Assembly (NCBI GenBank): GCA_036567965.1
Contig: DATCTN010000019.1
Location: forward strand, 1 to 64,000
Source of the DNA: Candidatus Kryptoniota bacterium
GTDB taxonomy: Bacteria > Bacteroidota > Ignavibacteria > Kryptoniales > JAKASW01
Reading direction: 5' to 3'
DNA length: 64,000 nt
Position numbers and translations under genes: made by a program. Every line of letters starts with the position of its first letter. The stretch's first letter is position 1. The notes under the pieces are model-generated. The model saw only the letters and a program-made list of their open reading frames with translations, searched no databases and was not told where the DNA came from. Positions 38,036 to 48,200 of this stretch are shown here, in pieces.

Positions 38036-40327
38036 ATGATGTTCAACTTAAGAAGCACCTGTACCAGTTTACTGGGATCATCTGTTATTTTTTTGTTTTC
38101 CCTAAATACCGTATTCGGGCAATCTTCTCCTGTTGGGGGAAACCTCTACAGCGACCCAATTACTGGTTCGGATGGGAACTATCTCTCAACATCTAATGGG
38201 GTCTTTCAGGGCGTCTACACTCCCCCTGCCGGTGTATATTACTCTCCGTTATATAGACCACCATATGGAACACACATCGTTAACATTTTGCTCTCGTACC
38301 GGGGACTTAGTGACATAGTACATGTTCTATTGGACAACGGGACGGATGCAGAACTTTTCCTTTCGCAGACAAAGGATCATAAGAATGGCGAACCCCTCAT
38401 GAAAGTCGATTCCTCGAGAAGAGTCCCCACGCCCGAAGACTCTACGGGATGGAAAAAACTCAAGGGCGACGCCCTTTATGCACTCGGTACGCCATGGTCT
38501 TCATCTTCTCCGATACTATATGTTTCAAGAGACAGTGTAGAAACCTGGCAGGTTGACACGAGCGGCATCAACGGTGCTAAGATACAAGACATCAATCTCG
38601 ACACTCTGCAATATGTTTATGCCGCAACTGACAACGGTCTCTTCATTCAGAATCCGGATTCCAATGTCTGGCATAGAGCTACGTTTTTCACTCAAGCGAC
38701 AAATCTCTATTCCGTCTTTATCGACAGGAAAGATCGCATTCTCGTCAGCGGAAACGGCGGCGGCTTGTACATCAGCACCGATAATGGAGCATCATGGAAC
38801 AGCGACGCTTCCGGGGTCGGTTCAAATCAAGTCCTTTTGATAGCAGACGACGCTTACAACAATCTCTACATATCTGCGGGCACATCGATTTTCAGTTTTG
38901 GAGCACACATCTACAAATCAATGGGGGGCACTTCTTCCTGGGTGGAAATCGATTCGTCTATTACTCGAATTGTAAGTAGTGCCAGTTTCCAAAACATGCA
39001 AATCAATTCGCTGTCCGGCGATAGCATCCTTGTCGCAGGAACTTCGTTCGGAGTGTTCGTGAGCACCGATCAAGGAACAACCTGGGCGATGAACAACAAC
39101 GGAATCAAAGCTGAAAACTTCTCCGGCATGGTGAAAACGGGTTCCGGAAAAATCCTCATGAGTTCCGCACTTGGAATATTCTCAAATACTCCTCCCGACA
39201 CGGTGTGGGACAAAACTTATCCACAGAACGGCTTTGAAGGTCAACTTCCTCTTGTCAAAGACGGCCTCGGAAACATATACACGCTCGATCCGGAAATCTT
39301 TCTTCATTCCGGCAACGGTGCCATCGCGATCGTGAAGAGCACGGATGCAGGATCCACTTGGTCCCCTGACACACTCGGTCTTTCAGCTGTAAATGGTGGT
39401 TTGTTTTATGTTGATGAAACCGGCGCGCAACATTACGGCGGAGGTCACCAATTCTTCGGCACCAACCCGGATTTGTGGACCAAACCAGTTAGCGGCTCGT
39501 GGACTATCGACACGACAGGTTTTCCCACGCAGAGCACCAACTATGTCGCGTGTATGACTTCTGACCGTAACGGCTTTCTTTATATCAGTGGAAACCTCTC
39601 CGGCAAGAAGGTCATGAGAAGACCCGTTGGCGGGGGCACTTGGGCGGCAGATACGTCCGGTGTTCCTTCGTCCGTGCCTTCGTTCGTACAGATGGTACCC
39701 GGAACAAATGGAGATGTATTTGCTGTCGGCGGTCCCTCCGGTTCGGGAATAATGCGTCGATCGGGCGGAACCTGGTCAACACTGTCTCTCCCTTCTTCAC
39801 CCACGCCTGCATACGTCACCGCACTCTCAGTTGACAACTCCGGTGTGCTCTTTGCAGGATTTGCAGATGCCAACTATATGGGACTCGGAGTCTATTTCTC
39901 AACTGACAACGGAACTTCGTGGTCATACGACGGACTGGACAGTGTCATAGCTACTTCACTTCTATCGTTCGGCGATTCGACATACGCCCTCACGGACGGC
40001 GAAGGCGCGTTCTACCTCGGAAAGAGTCCCGCCACGAAAGTGACAGGCAAATCGACAGCGCCGAGTTCGTTTGCGCTTTACCAGAATTATCCCAACCCGT
40101 TCAATCCCACGACGGTGATAAGCTACCGACTTCCAGTCGGTAGTCACGTGACGTTGAAGGTGTACGATGTGTTAGGGAGAGAAGTCGCTACTCTTGTCGA
40201 TGGTCTTCAAAATCAGGGTAAACATGAAGTCACATTTGAAGGATCGCGTTTTGCGAGTGGCGTGTATTTCTACCGCCTCTCCGCCGAAGGACAGGTAAGA
40301 GTATCGAAAATGCTGCTATTGAAGTGA
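38036..40327 (+). CDS. T9SS-exported Asp-box (BNR) propeller protein, paralogue 3
   Basis: The 763-residue product has a signal peptide ending TVFGQ, an N-terminal domain again different in sequence, blades with STDNGASW, STDQGTTW, STDAGSTW and STDNGTSW, and a T9SS tail from about 679 (LYQNYPNPFNPTT). Its final 25 residues diverge from the other two, ending RVSKMLLLK. A 9-bp perfect hairpin lies inside the tail coding sequence at 40123-40143. GGAAGGGG precedes the start. Confidence 0.85.
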   Translation: MMFNLRSTCTSLLGSSVIFLFSLNTVFGQSSPVGGNLYSDPITGSDGNYLSTSNGVFQGVYTPPAGVYYSPLYRPPYGTHIVNILLSYRGLSDIVHVLLDNGTDAELFLSQTKDHKNGEPLMKVDSSRRVPTPEDSTGWKKLKGDALYALGTPWSSSSPILYVSRDSVETWQVDTSGINGAKIQDINLDTLQYVYAATDNGLFIQNPDSNVWHRATFFTQATNLYSVFIDRKDRILVSGNGGGLYISTDNGASWNSDASGVGSNQVLLIADDAYNNLYISAGTSIFSFGAHIYKSMGGTSSWVEIDSSITRIVSSASFQNMQINSLSGDSILVAGTSFGVFVSTDQGTTWAMNNNGIKAENFSGMVKTGSGKILMSSALGIFSNTPPDTVWDKTYPQNGFEGQLPLVKDGLGNIYTLDPEIFLHSGNGAIAIVKSTDAGSTWSPDTLGLSAVNGGLFYVDETGAQHYGGGHQFFGTNPDLWTKPVSGSWTIDTTGFPTQSTNYVACMTSDRNGFLYISGNLSGKKVMRRPVGGGTWAADTSGVPSSVPSFVQMVPGTNGDVFAVGGPSGSGIMRRSGGTWSTLSLPSSPTPAYVTALSVDNSGVLFAGFADANYMGLGVYFSTDNGTSWSYDGLDSVIATSLLSFGDSTYALTDGEGAFYLGKSPATKVTGKSTAPSSFALYQNYPNPFNPTTVISYRLPVGSHVTLKVYDVLGREVATLVDGLQNQGKHEVTFEGSRFASGVYFYRLSAEGQVRVSKMLLLK
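40123..40143 (+). repeat. Coding-sequence hairpin in T9SS tail
   Basis: CTACCGACT and AGTCGGTAG form a perfect 9-bp stem with a 3-nt loop within the sorting-domain coding region of paralogue 3. The matching place in paralogues 1 and 2 has imperfect versions. It could be chance codon use, a recombination scar or an mRNA structure. Confidence 0.45.
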
Positions 40328-40405
40328 ACTGGGTCCTGCTATGATTGTGGCAAATCGTGTCCCTGAAGGTCCAACTTGAACCTCCGCACTAGCACTGTCT
40401 GACAG

Positions 40406-41839
40406 ATGGAATCCGTAACTGTAGGCGATCTGAAAAAAGTAATAGCGCTAAGAGACCTGCCGGACGAACATCTGCGCTGGATCCTTGATCATACGGAATA
40501 TTGCGAATATGCGGATGGAGACCTGATTGCAAAATACGGTGACGAAGCCGATGTCATGTGGATAACGCTGGAAGGCAAAGTTGTTTTTTACATGTATGTA
40601 AACGGGCGTCAGGTCTATTATTTCACATTCGAAAACAATAATCTCTCGGGTGGCGTGGGCGGTTTACTCCCGTACTCAAGAATGAAGACTTCTCCTGGAT
40701 ACTCCTACGCGTCAGGAGACGTAAAAGTTCTCAAACTGAATAAAAAATATTTTCACGACCTGGAGACTCTTAACCCTGATTTCATTCAGCGTCTCATCGG
40801 TTACATGACGGAGAGAGCCAGAGTATTTGCCACCACTCAGCTTCAGTACGAAAAAGTAAATGCCCTCGGTAACCTCGCCGCGGGTATAGCACATGAACTC
40901 AACAACCCGGCCGCCGCTATCAGCCAGATTTCAGATGAGCTTGAAAAGAGATTGGACCGCAATTACGAGCTTACGAGGGAATTGCTCGGCAGCGGAGTCG
41001 AACCGGGACAAATTAAATCCATCCACTCACTTGTCGAAAAAAGAGAAGCTTCGCTCGACAACAAGAACAAACTTACTACTCTCGAGTTGATGGAAAACGA
41101 AGACGAGCTTGCCGACTGGCTGGAGCAGAGCGGTTTCAGAGATAGAGAAGCCGCGGAGACTTTTTCGGAATCTGGATTTTCTGCATCTGAGTTACAGAAC
41201 ATTCTAAACGACTTGGGCCGGGATGCGTTCGTCCTTGTTATCCCGTGGCTCGAGAATCTCCTGAGCTCGTATAGAATTGTCAAGGATCTCAAAGCAGCTT
41301 CCAATCGCATTTCTAAGTTGGTCGGATCAATAAAGAGCCACGTGAATATGGACAGAACGAGTGACCTGCAACCGACCAATATTCACAAGGACATCGATGA
41401 CACGCTCACACTCCTGGGGTTCAAACTCCGTAAGAAGAATATTTATGTCAAGAAGAAGTTCTCTGAAGGAATGCCAGCCGTCCCCGCCTACGTCGGTGAG
41501 TTGAACCAGGTCTGGACTAACCTCATCGACAATGCCATCTTCGCGATGGGGAATGACGGCGAGCTCTCAATTGAGACGACACACGATAACAAAGAAGTCA
41601 CCGTCAGAATTACTGATAACGGTTCTGGAATCCCCAAGGAGATCATCTCCCGGATTTTTGATCCGTTCTTCACGACAAAGAAAGTCGGTGAGGGAACAGG
41701 AATCGGCCTGGATATAGTAAGCAGGGTCGTGAAGCGTCATAACGGCAGAATAGAGGTCAAGTCTGAGCCGGGCAAAACAGAGTTTGCAGTTCACATCCCG
41801 ATCGAACACAAAGTGGAACCAAATCAGGAGGAAGGATGA
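40406..41839 (+). CDS. Sensor histidine kinase with cyclic nucleotide-binding-like domain
   Basis: The 477-residue soluble protein has a cNMP-binding (CRP-like) domain at about 11-130, then a kinase core: H-box [11 protein letters not shown] with phosphoacceptor His163, N-box [11 protein letters not shown]1 DNGSGIP, F-box DPFFTTK and G2 GTGIGL. Between the two dimerisation helices lies an insert of roughly 110 helical residues (about 180-290), well beyond a standard HisKA. No membrane segment is visible, so the signal should be intracellular. The stop overlaps the next gene by ATGA; that receiver fusion is its likely partner. Confidence 0.93.
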   Translation: MESVTVGDLKKVIALRDLPDEHLRWILDHTEYCEYADGDLIAKYGDEADVMWITLEGKVVFYMYVNGRQVYYFTFENNNLSGGVGGLLPYSRMKTSPGYSYASGDVKVLKLNKKYFHDLETLNPDFIQRLIGYMTERARVFATTQLQYEKVNALGNLAAGIAHELNNPAAAISQISDELEKRLDRNYELTRELLGSGVEPGQIKSIHSLVEKREASLDNKNKLTTLELMENEDELADWLEQSGFRDREAAETFSESGFSASELQNILNDLGRDAFVLVIPWLENLLSSYRIVKDLKAASNRISKLVGSIKSHVNMDRTSDLQPTNIHKDIDDTLTLLGFKLRKKNIYVKKKFSEGMPAVPAYVGELNQVWTNLIDNAIFAMGNDGELSIETTHDNKEVTVRITDNGSGIPKEIISRIFDPFFTTKKVGEGTGIGLDIVSRVVKRHNGRIEVKSEPGKTEFAVHIPIEHKVEPNQEEG

Positions 41840-43497
41840 AACTTCCTTATATCATTATTATTGACGACGATGTACAAGTGCTGCATGCAATACAGCGGGA
41901 CATCCGGAATGAATACCGGGATGAATACCGAATTGCGGCGACGGAATCGGCAATCGAAGCTCTGGAACTGATCAAAGATTTGAGGCTGAAAAATGATACG
42001 GTGGCGTTATTTATTTGTGACCAACGGATGCCTGAAATGGACGGGGTGACTTTTCTAGAGAAGGCGAACGAGATTTTCCCCGCCGCAAAAAAAATCCTCC
42101 TCACCGCGTATTCGGACATTGAAGCAGCGATAAAGGCAATCAACAATGTGAAACTGGATTATTACTTACTGAAGCCCTGGCATCCTCCGGAAGAAAAACT
42201 CTTCCCGGTTACAAATGACCTGCTTGACGAATGGCAAGCGCTCTATAAACCAGACCCGGACGCAACACGAATCGTTGGTTTCCAGTGGTCTCCTAAGACT
42301 CATCGTCTGAAGGAATTTCTTTCCGGAAATCTGGTTCCCTACATCTGGATGGACATTGAAAACGATCCGGAAGCTGAAAGGTACCTGGCAAGTGCGAATG
42401 TCACCAGATCAAACCTTCCGTTGGTGGTACTTAAAGATAGTTCTTTCATGATTGATCCTTCACTGCCTGATCTTGCTGCTAAAGTGGGGCTCCAGCAAAA
42501 GGCAACCAAAGATATGTATGACGTACTCATCATTGGTGCAGGGCCAGCCGGGCTTGCCGCATCCGTATATGGTTCTTGCGAAGGACTCAAAACGCTTCTC
42601 ATTGAAAAGAGTAACCCGGGTGGACAGGCGAGCAGCAGTACTCGCATTGAGAATTACCTCGGTTTCCCAACCGGTCTTTCGGGAGCCGAACTCACGAGGA
42701 GAGCAATCACACAAACTCTTCGTTTTGGAACAGAGATTCTTACTCCCACAGAGGTGAAGAATATTACCTTGCAGGATGGATACAAGATCACAAAGCTGGT
42801 TGACGGCTCAGAAGTCCATAGTAAAACGATCGTGATCGCTACCGGTGTGGCTTATAGAAAGCTCGAAATCCCGGGACTGGAAAATTTCGCCGGTGCAGGT
42901 GTCTATTATGGTGCAGCCTCGGTTGAAGCTCACGCATGCCGCGGTGAAACGGTATACATCGTGGGCGGTGGGAATTCGGCTTGCCAGGCAGCTATGTACC
43001 TGAGCAGGTTTGCAAAGGAAGTGAACATCGTGATCAGGCGTGCCGCACTCTCAGAGACGGCCGCGAACTATCTTGTGGAAAATATCAGACTGACATCCAA
43101 CATAAGAATAGTTGCCGATACAGATGTAATCGGTTGTTCCGGCTCAACCTTCCTGGAAAACATCACGCTCAAAAATGCTACGACTGGTGAAGAGATGACC
43201 GTGCCGGCAAAAGCGCTGTTTGTTTACATCGGCGCAAAGCCCAGCACAGAATGGCTGGGCAGTCTTGTGCTGAAAGACGCTAAAGGTTTCATAATCTGCG
43301 GAGGCGATTTGTTGAAGGACAAGTCGTTTGATAAGTTCTGGAAACTAAAAAGAGATCCGTTCATGCCGGAAACAAGCGTACCGGGAATTTTCGCGTCGGG
43401 TGATGTACGAGTTGGAGCAACTCCAGGCATTTCTGCTGCTGTCGGAGAAGGGTCTATGGCTATCCGGTTCGTACGTAAATACTTGCAGGAAGTGTAA
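41836..43497 (+). CDS. Receiver - glutaredoxin-like - thioredoxin reductase-like fusion, redox cysteines absent
   Basis: Domain order over 553 residues: a receiver (1-130) with Asp62 in CDQRMPEMDG, Thr90 and Lys113; a glutaredoxin-like region (about 143-225) where the expected CPxC reads SPKT; and a thioredoxin reductase-like flavoprotein (about 230-553) with GAGPAG at 234-239 (FAD) and GGGNSA at 377-382 (NAD(P)H). The CATC disulfide of thioredoxin reductase is replaced by GAAS at 359-362. So FAD and NAD(P)H binding look intact but thiol transfer does not. NCBI-style names for relatives, 'fused response regulator/thioredoxin-disulfide reductase', may mislead. It is coupled to the upstream kinase by ATGA. 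Confidence 0.92.
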   Translation: MKLPYIIIIDDDVQVLHAIQRDIRNEYRDEYRIAATESAIEALELIKDLRLKNDTVALFICDQRMPEMDGVTFLEKANEIFPAAKKILLTAYSDIEAAIKAINNVKLDYYLLKPWHPPEEKLFPVTNDLLDEWQALYKPDPDATRIVGFQWSPKTHRLKEFLSGNLVPYIWMDIENDPEAERYLASANVTRSNLPLVVLKDSSFMIDPSLPDLAAKVGLQQKATKDMYDVLIIGAGPAGLAASVYGSCEGLKTLLIEKSNPGGQASSSTRIENYLGFPTGLSGAELTRRAITQTLRFGTEILTPTEVKNITLQDGYKITKLVDGSEVHSKTIVIATGVAYRKLEIPGLENFAGAGVYYGAASVEAHACRGETVYIVGGGNSACQAAMYLSRFAKEVNIVIRRAALSETAANYLVENIRLTSNIRIVADTDVIGCSGSTFLENITLKNATTGEEMTVPAKALFVYIGAKPSTEWLGSLVLKDAKGFIICGGDLLKDKSFDKFWKLKRDPFMPETSVPGIFASGDVRVGATPGISAAVGEGSMAIRFVRKYLQEV

Positions 43498-43526
43498 ATG
43501 CGCGGAGGCGTTTTCTCAAACCATAT

Positions 43527-43555
43527 GTGACCGTCACTTTTAATGTGACGATCAC
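43527..43555 (+). terminator. Hairpin after receiver-TrxR gene
   Basis: GTGA-c-CGTCAC, a 7-nt loop TTTTAAT, then GTGACG-a-TCAC make a 10-bp stem with one internal mismatch, 30 nt after the stop. Pyrimidine-rich sequence follows but no clean T-tract, so termination is probable, not certain. Confidence 0.55.
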
Positions 43556-43577
43556 CTTCCGTTACCTTTTCCTATCC

Positions 43578-43609
43578 TTTGATTTTCCTTCCAACAACAT
43601 TTATATTTG
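43578..43609 (+). promoter_or_regulatory. Bacteroidota-type promoter before divIVA
   Basis: TTTG at 43578-43581 and TATATTTG at 43602-43609, 20 bp apart, match the Bacteroidota -33 TTTG and -7 TAnnTTTG consensus exactly. The start codon lies 28 bp further on. It fits a new transcription unit (divIVA, PNP and onward) after the hairpin. Confidence 0.6.
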
Positions 43610-43637
43610 TCCCTTAGACAACGAATTAGCCGCAGAA

Positions 43638-44192
43638 ATGAGACTTACTCCTCTTCAAATTCGAAAACAGGAATTCTCAAAAAAGGTCCGTGGACTGGAT
43701 CCTGAAGAAGTTGAGGCATTCCTGACGACTGCCGCGACAGATTTCGAGGAGCTTCTGAAAGAAAACATGGAGCTTCGCGCACAAAAGTCGGCGCTTATAG
43801 AGGAACTTCAGAATTACAAGAAACTCGAAGATTCCTTCCGCTCTCTCGTAACCCAGGCTGAGAAGGCGGCGAACGAGTCGACCGAAGCTCTGCGCAAAAC
43901 AGGAAAGATTGTCCAGCACGAAGCGGAAGTGAGAGCCCAGCAACTCCTGAACGAAGCGTCCGCAGAATTGACGCGTGCAAAATCCCGGCTGGCGGATGTG
44001 AAGAACCTTCGCGAGACGATTGTCAAGACCATCAGAACAATCCTCACCGCCCAGCTCGACATGCTTAGCTCGCTCGAGAGTGAGCTCCTCAAACAAGAAC
44101 CTCCATCGGATGTGCTCGACATAAAATCGATTATCGAATCTATTGAACAATCCCCCAAAGCTTCTCCGCAGGAACCAGACCAGCATGAGTGA
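43638..44192 (+). CDS. DivIVA domain-containing protein
   Basis: The 184-residue product begins with the DivIVA/GpsB membrane-binding motif [19 protein letters not shown], then DPEEVEAFL, followed by about 120 residues of coiled coil and an acidic, Gln/Pro-rich tail. The ATG at 43638 gives this canonical N-terminus; the frame upstream reads through the promoter. DivIVA proteins mark curved membrane or organise the division site. The stop overlaps the PNP start by 8 nt. Confidence 0.88.
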   Translation: MRLTPLQIRKQEFSKKVRGLDPEEVEAFLTTAATDFEELLKENMELRAQKSALIEELQNYKKLEDSFRSLVTQAEKAANESTEALRKTGKIVQHEAEVRAQQLLNEASAELTRAKSRLADVKNLRETIVKTIRTILTAQLDMLSSLESELLKQEPPSDVLDIKSIIESIEQSPKASPQEPDQHE

Positions 44193-45006
44193 GCTGCGTA
44201 CCAAAATTCAGGAGTCGGTCGATTTCATCAAAACGAAATCAAAACACGAACCGACTGTAGCAATCATTCTGGGCACTGGGCTCGGCGGCTTAGCGGCTGA
44301 GATCCGGAAGCAGACAATTATTGATTACGGAGACATACCTCACTTCCCGCTGTCGACAGTGGAATCGCATCACGGCAAGTTGATTCTAGGTAAGCTGGGA
44401 GGAAAAAATATTGTCGCGATGCAGGGCCGGTTCCATTTTTACGAAGGTTACACGATGGAACAGATTACGCTACCGGTAAGAGTGATGAGATTTCTCGGTG
44501 CGAGGACGCTTCTCGTCTCGAATGCCGCCGGAGGATTGAATCCGAATTTTCGCCGCGGCGATCTGATGATCATCGTCGACCACATAAACCTTCTCGGCCA
44601 GAATCCCCTGATTGGTCCGAATGACGATAAGATGGGCCCGCGCTTTCCTGACATGAGCGAGCCTTATTCAAAAAGCCTGATCAAGACTGCTATTGTTGCT
44701 GCCCTCGATCTGAAGATCAGGGTCGAACGGGGTGTCTTTGCTTCAATGACGGGTCCGAGTCTGGAGACGCGTGCCGAGTACCGGTTCCTTCGGATGATCG
44801 GCGCTGACGCGGTCGGGATGTCGACAGTACCGGAAGTGATCGTCGCAGTTCACATGGGGATGAAGGTCTGCGGCTTCTCAGTAATCACCGACGAATGTTT
44901 CCCTGATTCGCTCGCGCCGGCCGATGTGAATGAGATCATCCGGGTAGCTAAAGAAACGGAACCCCGGCTGACGAAACTCATGAAAACAGTCGTCGAGAGA
45001 CTTTAA
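44185..45006 (+). CDS. Purine nucleoside phosphorylase (trimeric type)
   Basis: The 273-residue enzyme should cleave inosine and guanosine with phosphate to free base and ribose 1-phosphate. Family motifs are GTGLGGL, ESHHGKL (phosphate-site His), [20 protein letters not shown], and [14 protein letters not shown] with the base-binding Glu. The length matches trimeric PNP, about 274-290. The start at 44185 lies inside the divIVA end. It should serve purine salvage. Confidence 0.94.
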   Translation: MSELRTKIQESVDFIKTKSKHEPTVAIILGTGLGGLAAEIRKQTIIDYGDIPHFPLSTVESHHGKLILGKLGGKNIVAMQGRFHFYEGYTMEQITLPVRVMRFLGARTLLVSNAAGGLNPNFRRGDLMIIVDHINLLGQNPLIGPNDDKMGPRFPDMSEPYSKSLIKTAIVAALDLKIRVERGVFASMTGPSLETRAEYRFLRMIGADAVGMSTVPEVIVAVHMGMKVCGFSVITDECFPDSLAPADVNEIIRVAKETEPRLTKLMKTVVERL

Positions 45007-45020
45007 GTGGAAAGTTTTGA

Positions 45021-45272
45021 ATGGAACCAATCGGAAACGGTCTGCAGGGCTTCGGCAGGACTCTCATCGTCGTCGGAGGGGCGATATTGCTTATCGGCCT
45101 CCTCCTTATCGTCGCAGAGAGAATTAATTTTCCGTTTTTAGGAAAGCTTCCGGGTGACATTCTTATAAAACGGAAAAACTTCCAGCTATACTTTCCCATC
45201 GTGACGAGCATCGTTTTAAGTTTGATTTTATCTATTATCATGTACATTATTTCGTACTTTTCAAAAAGGTAA
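45021..45272 (+). CDS. DUF2905 small membrane protein
   Basis: The 83-residue protein has two membrane helices (about 15-33 and 58-79) and the DUF2905 motif GRTLIVVGG...GKLPGDI between them. The function is unknown. GGAAAG lies six bases before the ATG. It sits 14 nt after PNP and 6 nt before ileS. Confidence 0.88.
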   Translation: MEPIGNGLQGFGRTLIVVGGAILLIGLLLIVAERINFPFLGKLPGDILIKRKNFQLYFPIVTSIVLSLILSIIMYIISYFSKR

Positions 45273-45278
45273 ACTGAA

Positions 45279-48200
45279 TTGAGCAAGAAAGATCGTGTCG
45301 TCAAATTCAAGGAGATTACCGACAAGATTAAGTATTCGGACCTGGACCATGAGGTGCTTGAATTCTGGAAAGAGAACAGAATTTTTGAAAAAAGTGTAAG
45401 CGAGAGATCGGGCAGACCGAATTTTACATTTTATGAAGGTCCTCCCACGGCAAACGGGAAACCTGGCATTCACCACGTACTCGCCAGGACACTGAAAGAT
45501 CTGGTTTGCAGGTATAAGACGATGCGGGGCTACCAGGTCCACCGGAAAGCGGGCTGGGATACACACGGCCTTCCTGTTGAAATTGAAGTCGAGAAAAAAC
45601 TGGGGATAAAACACAAAGACGAGATCGTCGAATTTGGGATCGAGAAGTTCAACGCCCTCTGTAAGAAATCTGTCTTCGAGTACAAGGACGAGTGGGAAGA
45701 GATGACCGAGCGCATCGGATACTGGGTCGATCTTCAGGATGCCTATATCACGTGCGAGAATTACTACATTGAGTCGGTGTGGTGGGCGCTGAAGAGATTC
45801 TTCGACGCGGGTTTCATCTATAAAGGTTATAAAAGCCAACCGTATTGCCCGAGATGCGAGACTTCTCTTTCATCTCACGAGGTCGCGCTCGGATATGAAG
45901 ACACCAGGGACACAACCATCTTCATTAAATTGAAAGTCAAAGGCGAGGAGAATACTTTCTTTCTCGTGTGGACGACGACTCCATGGACGCTTCCGTCGAA
46001 CGTTGCGATCGCTGTGAACAAGAGCGAGGACTACGTCAAGGTCGAGAACAAGGGACAATATCTTATTCTCGCCAAAGCGAGACTCGGCATCCTGGATGGT
46101 GAATACGCAATCGTTTCGGAATTCAAAGGAAGCGAACTCCTCAACCGGGATTACGAGCGACTTTTCGATTACGCCCCCGTTACAAAACGTGGCTTCTATG
46201 CGACCCACGGCGATTTCGTGACGATGGAAGACGGTACAGGCATCGTTCACATCGCGCCGGCATTCGGCGAAGACGACTATCAAACCGGCCGGGCCTACGA
46301 TTTACCCTTTCTTCAGCTCGTCGACAAGAGCGGGAACATGACTCCGGAAGTGAAGGATTTTGCGGGGAAGTTCGTGAAAGAGGCGGATCCGGAAATCATT
46401 GAAAATCTTAAACACCGGGGCCTGCTGTACAAAAAGGAAACGATCGTCCACAGCTATCCGCACTGCTGGCGCTGCAAGACCCCCCTCCTGTATTACGCGC
46501 GTGCATCATGGTACATCGCCACCACCAGATACGCGCCGAGGATGGTCGAACTTAACAAACAGATCAACTGGGTTCCGCCGGAGGTGGGAACCGGGAGATT
46601 TGGGAACTGGCTGGAAGAGAACAAGGACTGGGCACTTTCTCGCGACAGATTCTGGGGAACCCCGCTGAATATTTGGGTTTGCCAGGATCAAAAGTGCGGC
46701 CACACGGTGTCCGTCGGAAGTTTCGAGGAGCTGAGGAAGAAAGGCAAGAATGTTCCTGCAGACCTCGATCTGCATAAACCGTTTGTCGATGCTGTCATCC
46801 TGAAATGTGAAAAATGCGGCGGCGAAATGAAGAGAACGCCTGAGCTCATCGACGTTTGGTTCGATTCCGGTTCGATGCCCTTCGCACAGTATCATTATCC
46901 GTTTGAGAAGAGAGACTGGTTCGAGAGCCGATTCCCCGCGGATTTCATTTCCGAAGGGATCGATCAGACGCGCGGCTGGTTCTATTCGATGCATGCCATC
47001 GGCACTTTTCTCTTCGACAGCCCGGCGTATAAAAATGTCATCAGTCATGAGCTCGTGCTCGACAAGGACGGACAGAAAATGTCGAAGTCAAAAGGGAACG
47101 CGGTTGATCCTTTCAAGGTCGTATCCGACTTCGGCGCTGATGCCGTCCGATGGTACCTTGTAGCTTCGAGCCCGCCTTATAAACCGAAACTATTTGATGA
47201 GAGCGGACTGCTTGAAGTACAGAGGAAGTTCTTCAGCACGCTCCTCAACACATACGCGTTCTTCACTCTATATGCCAACATCGATGGGTTTGATTATTCC
47301 GAGCCGCGCATCCCGGTGAACGAACGGCTCGAGATCGATCGGTGGATCATCTCGGTGTTGAATTCATTGTCCGCCGATTACGCGAAATGGATGGATGCAT
47401 ACGACGTGACGCGCGCCGCGAGAGCAGTCAGCGATTTCACGATCGATCAACTCTCGAACTGGTACGTCCGCAGAAGCAGGCGGAGATTTTGGAAGGGCGA
47501 AATGGCGAAGGATAAGCTGTCCGCTTACCAGACCCTATACGAATGCCTCATTACTGTTGTAAAGCTTATGTCGCCATTCGCCCCTTTCCTTTCCGAAGAA
47601 CTCTACCGGAACCTGAATGGTGTGACCAAACTCGAATCCCATCCGTCGGTTCATCTCTCTCCTTATCCTGACTTGAAGAAGAACGAGATCGATCCGAAAC
47701 TGGAAGAGAAAATGGCTCTCGCCGAAGAAATAGTTTATCTCGCCCGCGCGATGCGCGCGAAGTCAGGCCTCAGGGTACGCCAGCCGCTGCGACGCATAAT
47801 TATCCCGGTGTCCTCGCCTCATATGCGTGAAACTATTTCTCAGGTTGAAAACGTTATACTCGACGAACTCAACGTCAAATCCATTTTGTATGTCGATGAC
47901 GATTCGGAATTCGTTAGCAAGGGGGCGAAACCGAATTTTAAATCCATCGGCCCCAAATTCGGCAAAGACGTGAAGAGTGTTGCTGAATTGATTAAGTCAA
48001 TGTCCACAAATGAAATCAGGGCGTTGGAGAAAGAAGGGTTCGCTGATCTGAAGACCGAGAGTCCGAATGGATCCCTTCGGGATAAAGCTTTTCGCGTCGT
48101 CCGCGACGATGTTGAAATATTTAGCCAGGAGCTCAAAGGCTGGCTCGTCGAATCGGACGGCAATCTGACTGTCGCACTCGATACAGAACTCAGCGGCGAT

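Noticed and set aside
26472-43497. Genomic island or prophage in the accessory secreted region
   Set aside because: No integrase, transposase, att-like direct repeats, tRNA edge or clear change in codon use was seen; the proteins fit the host's T9SS.
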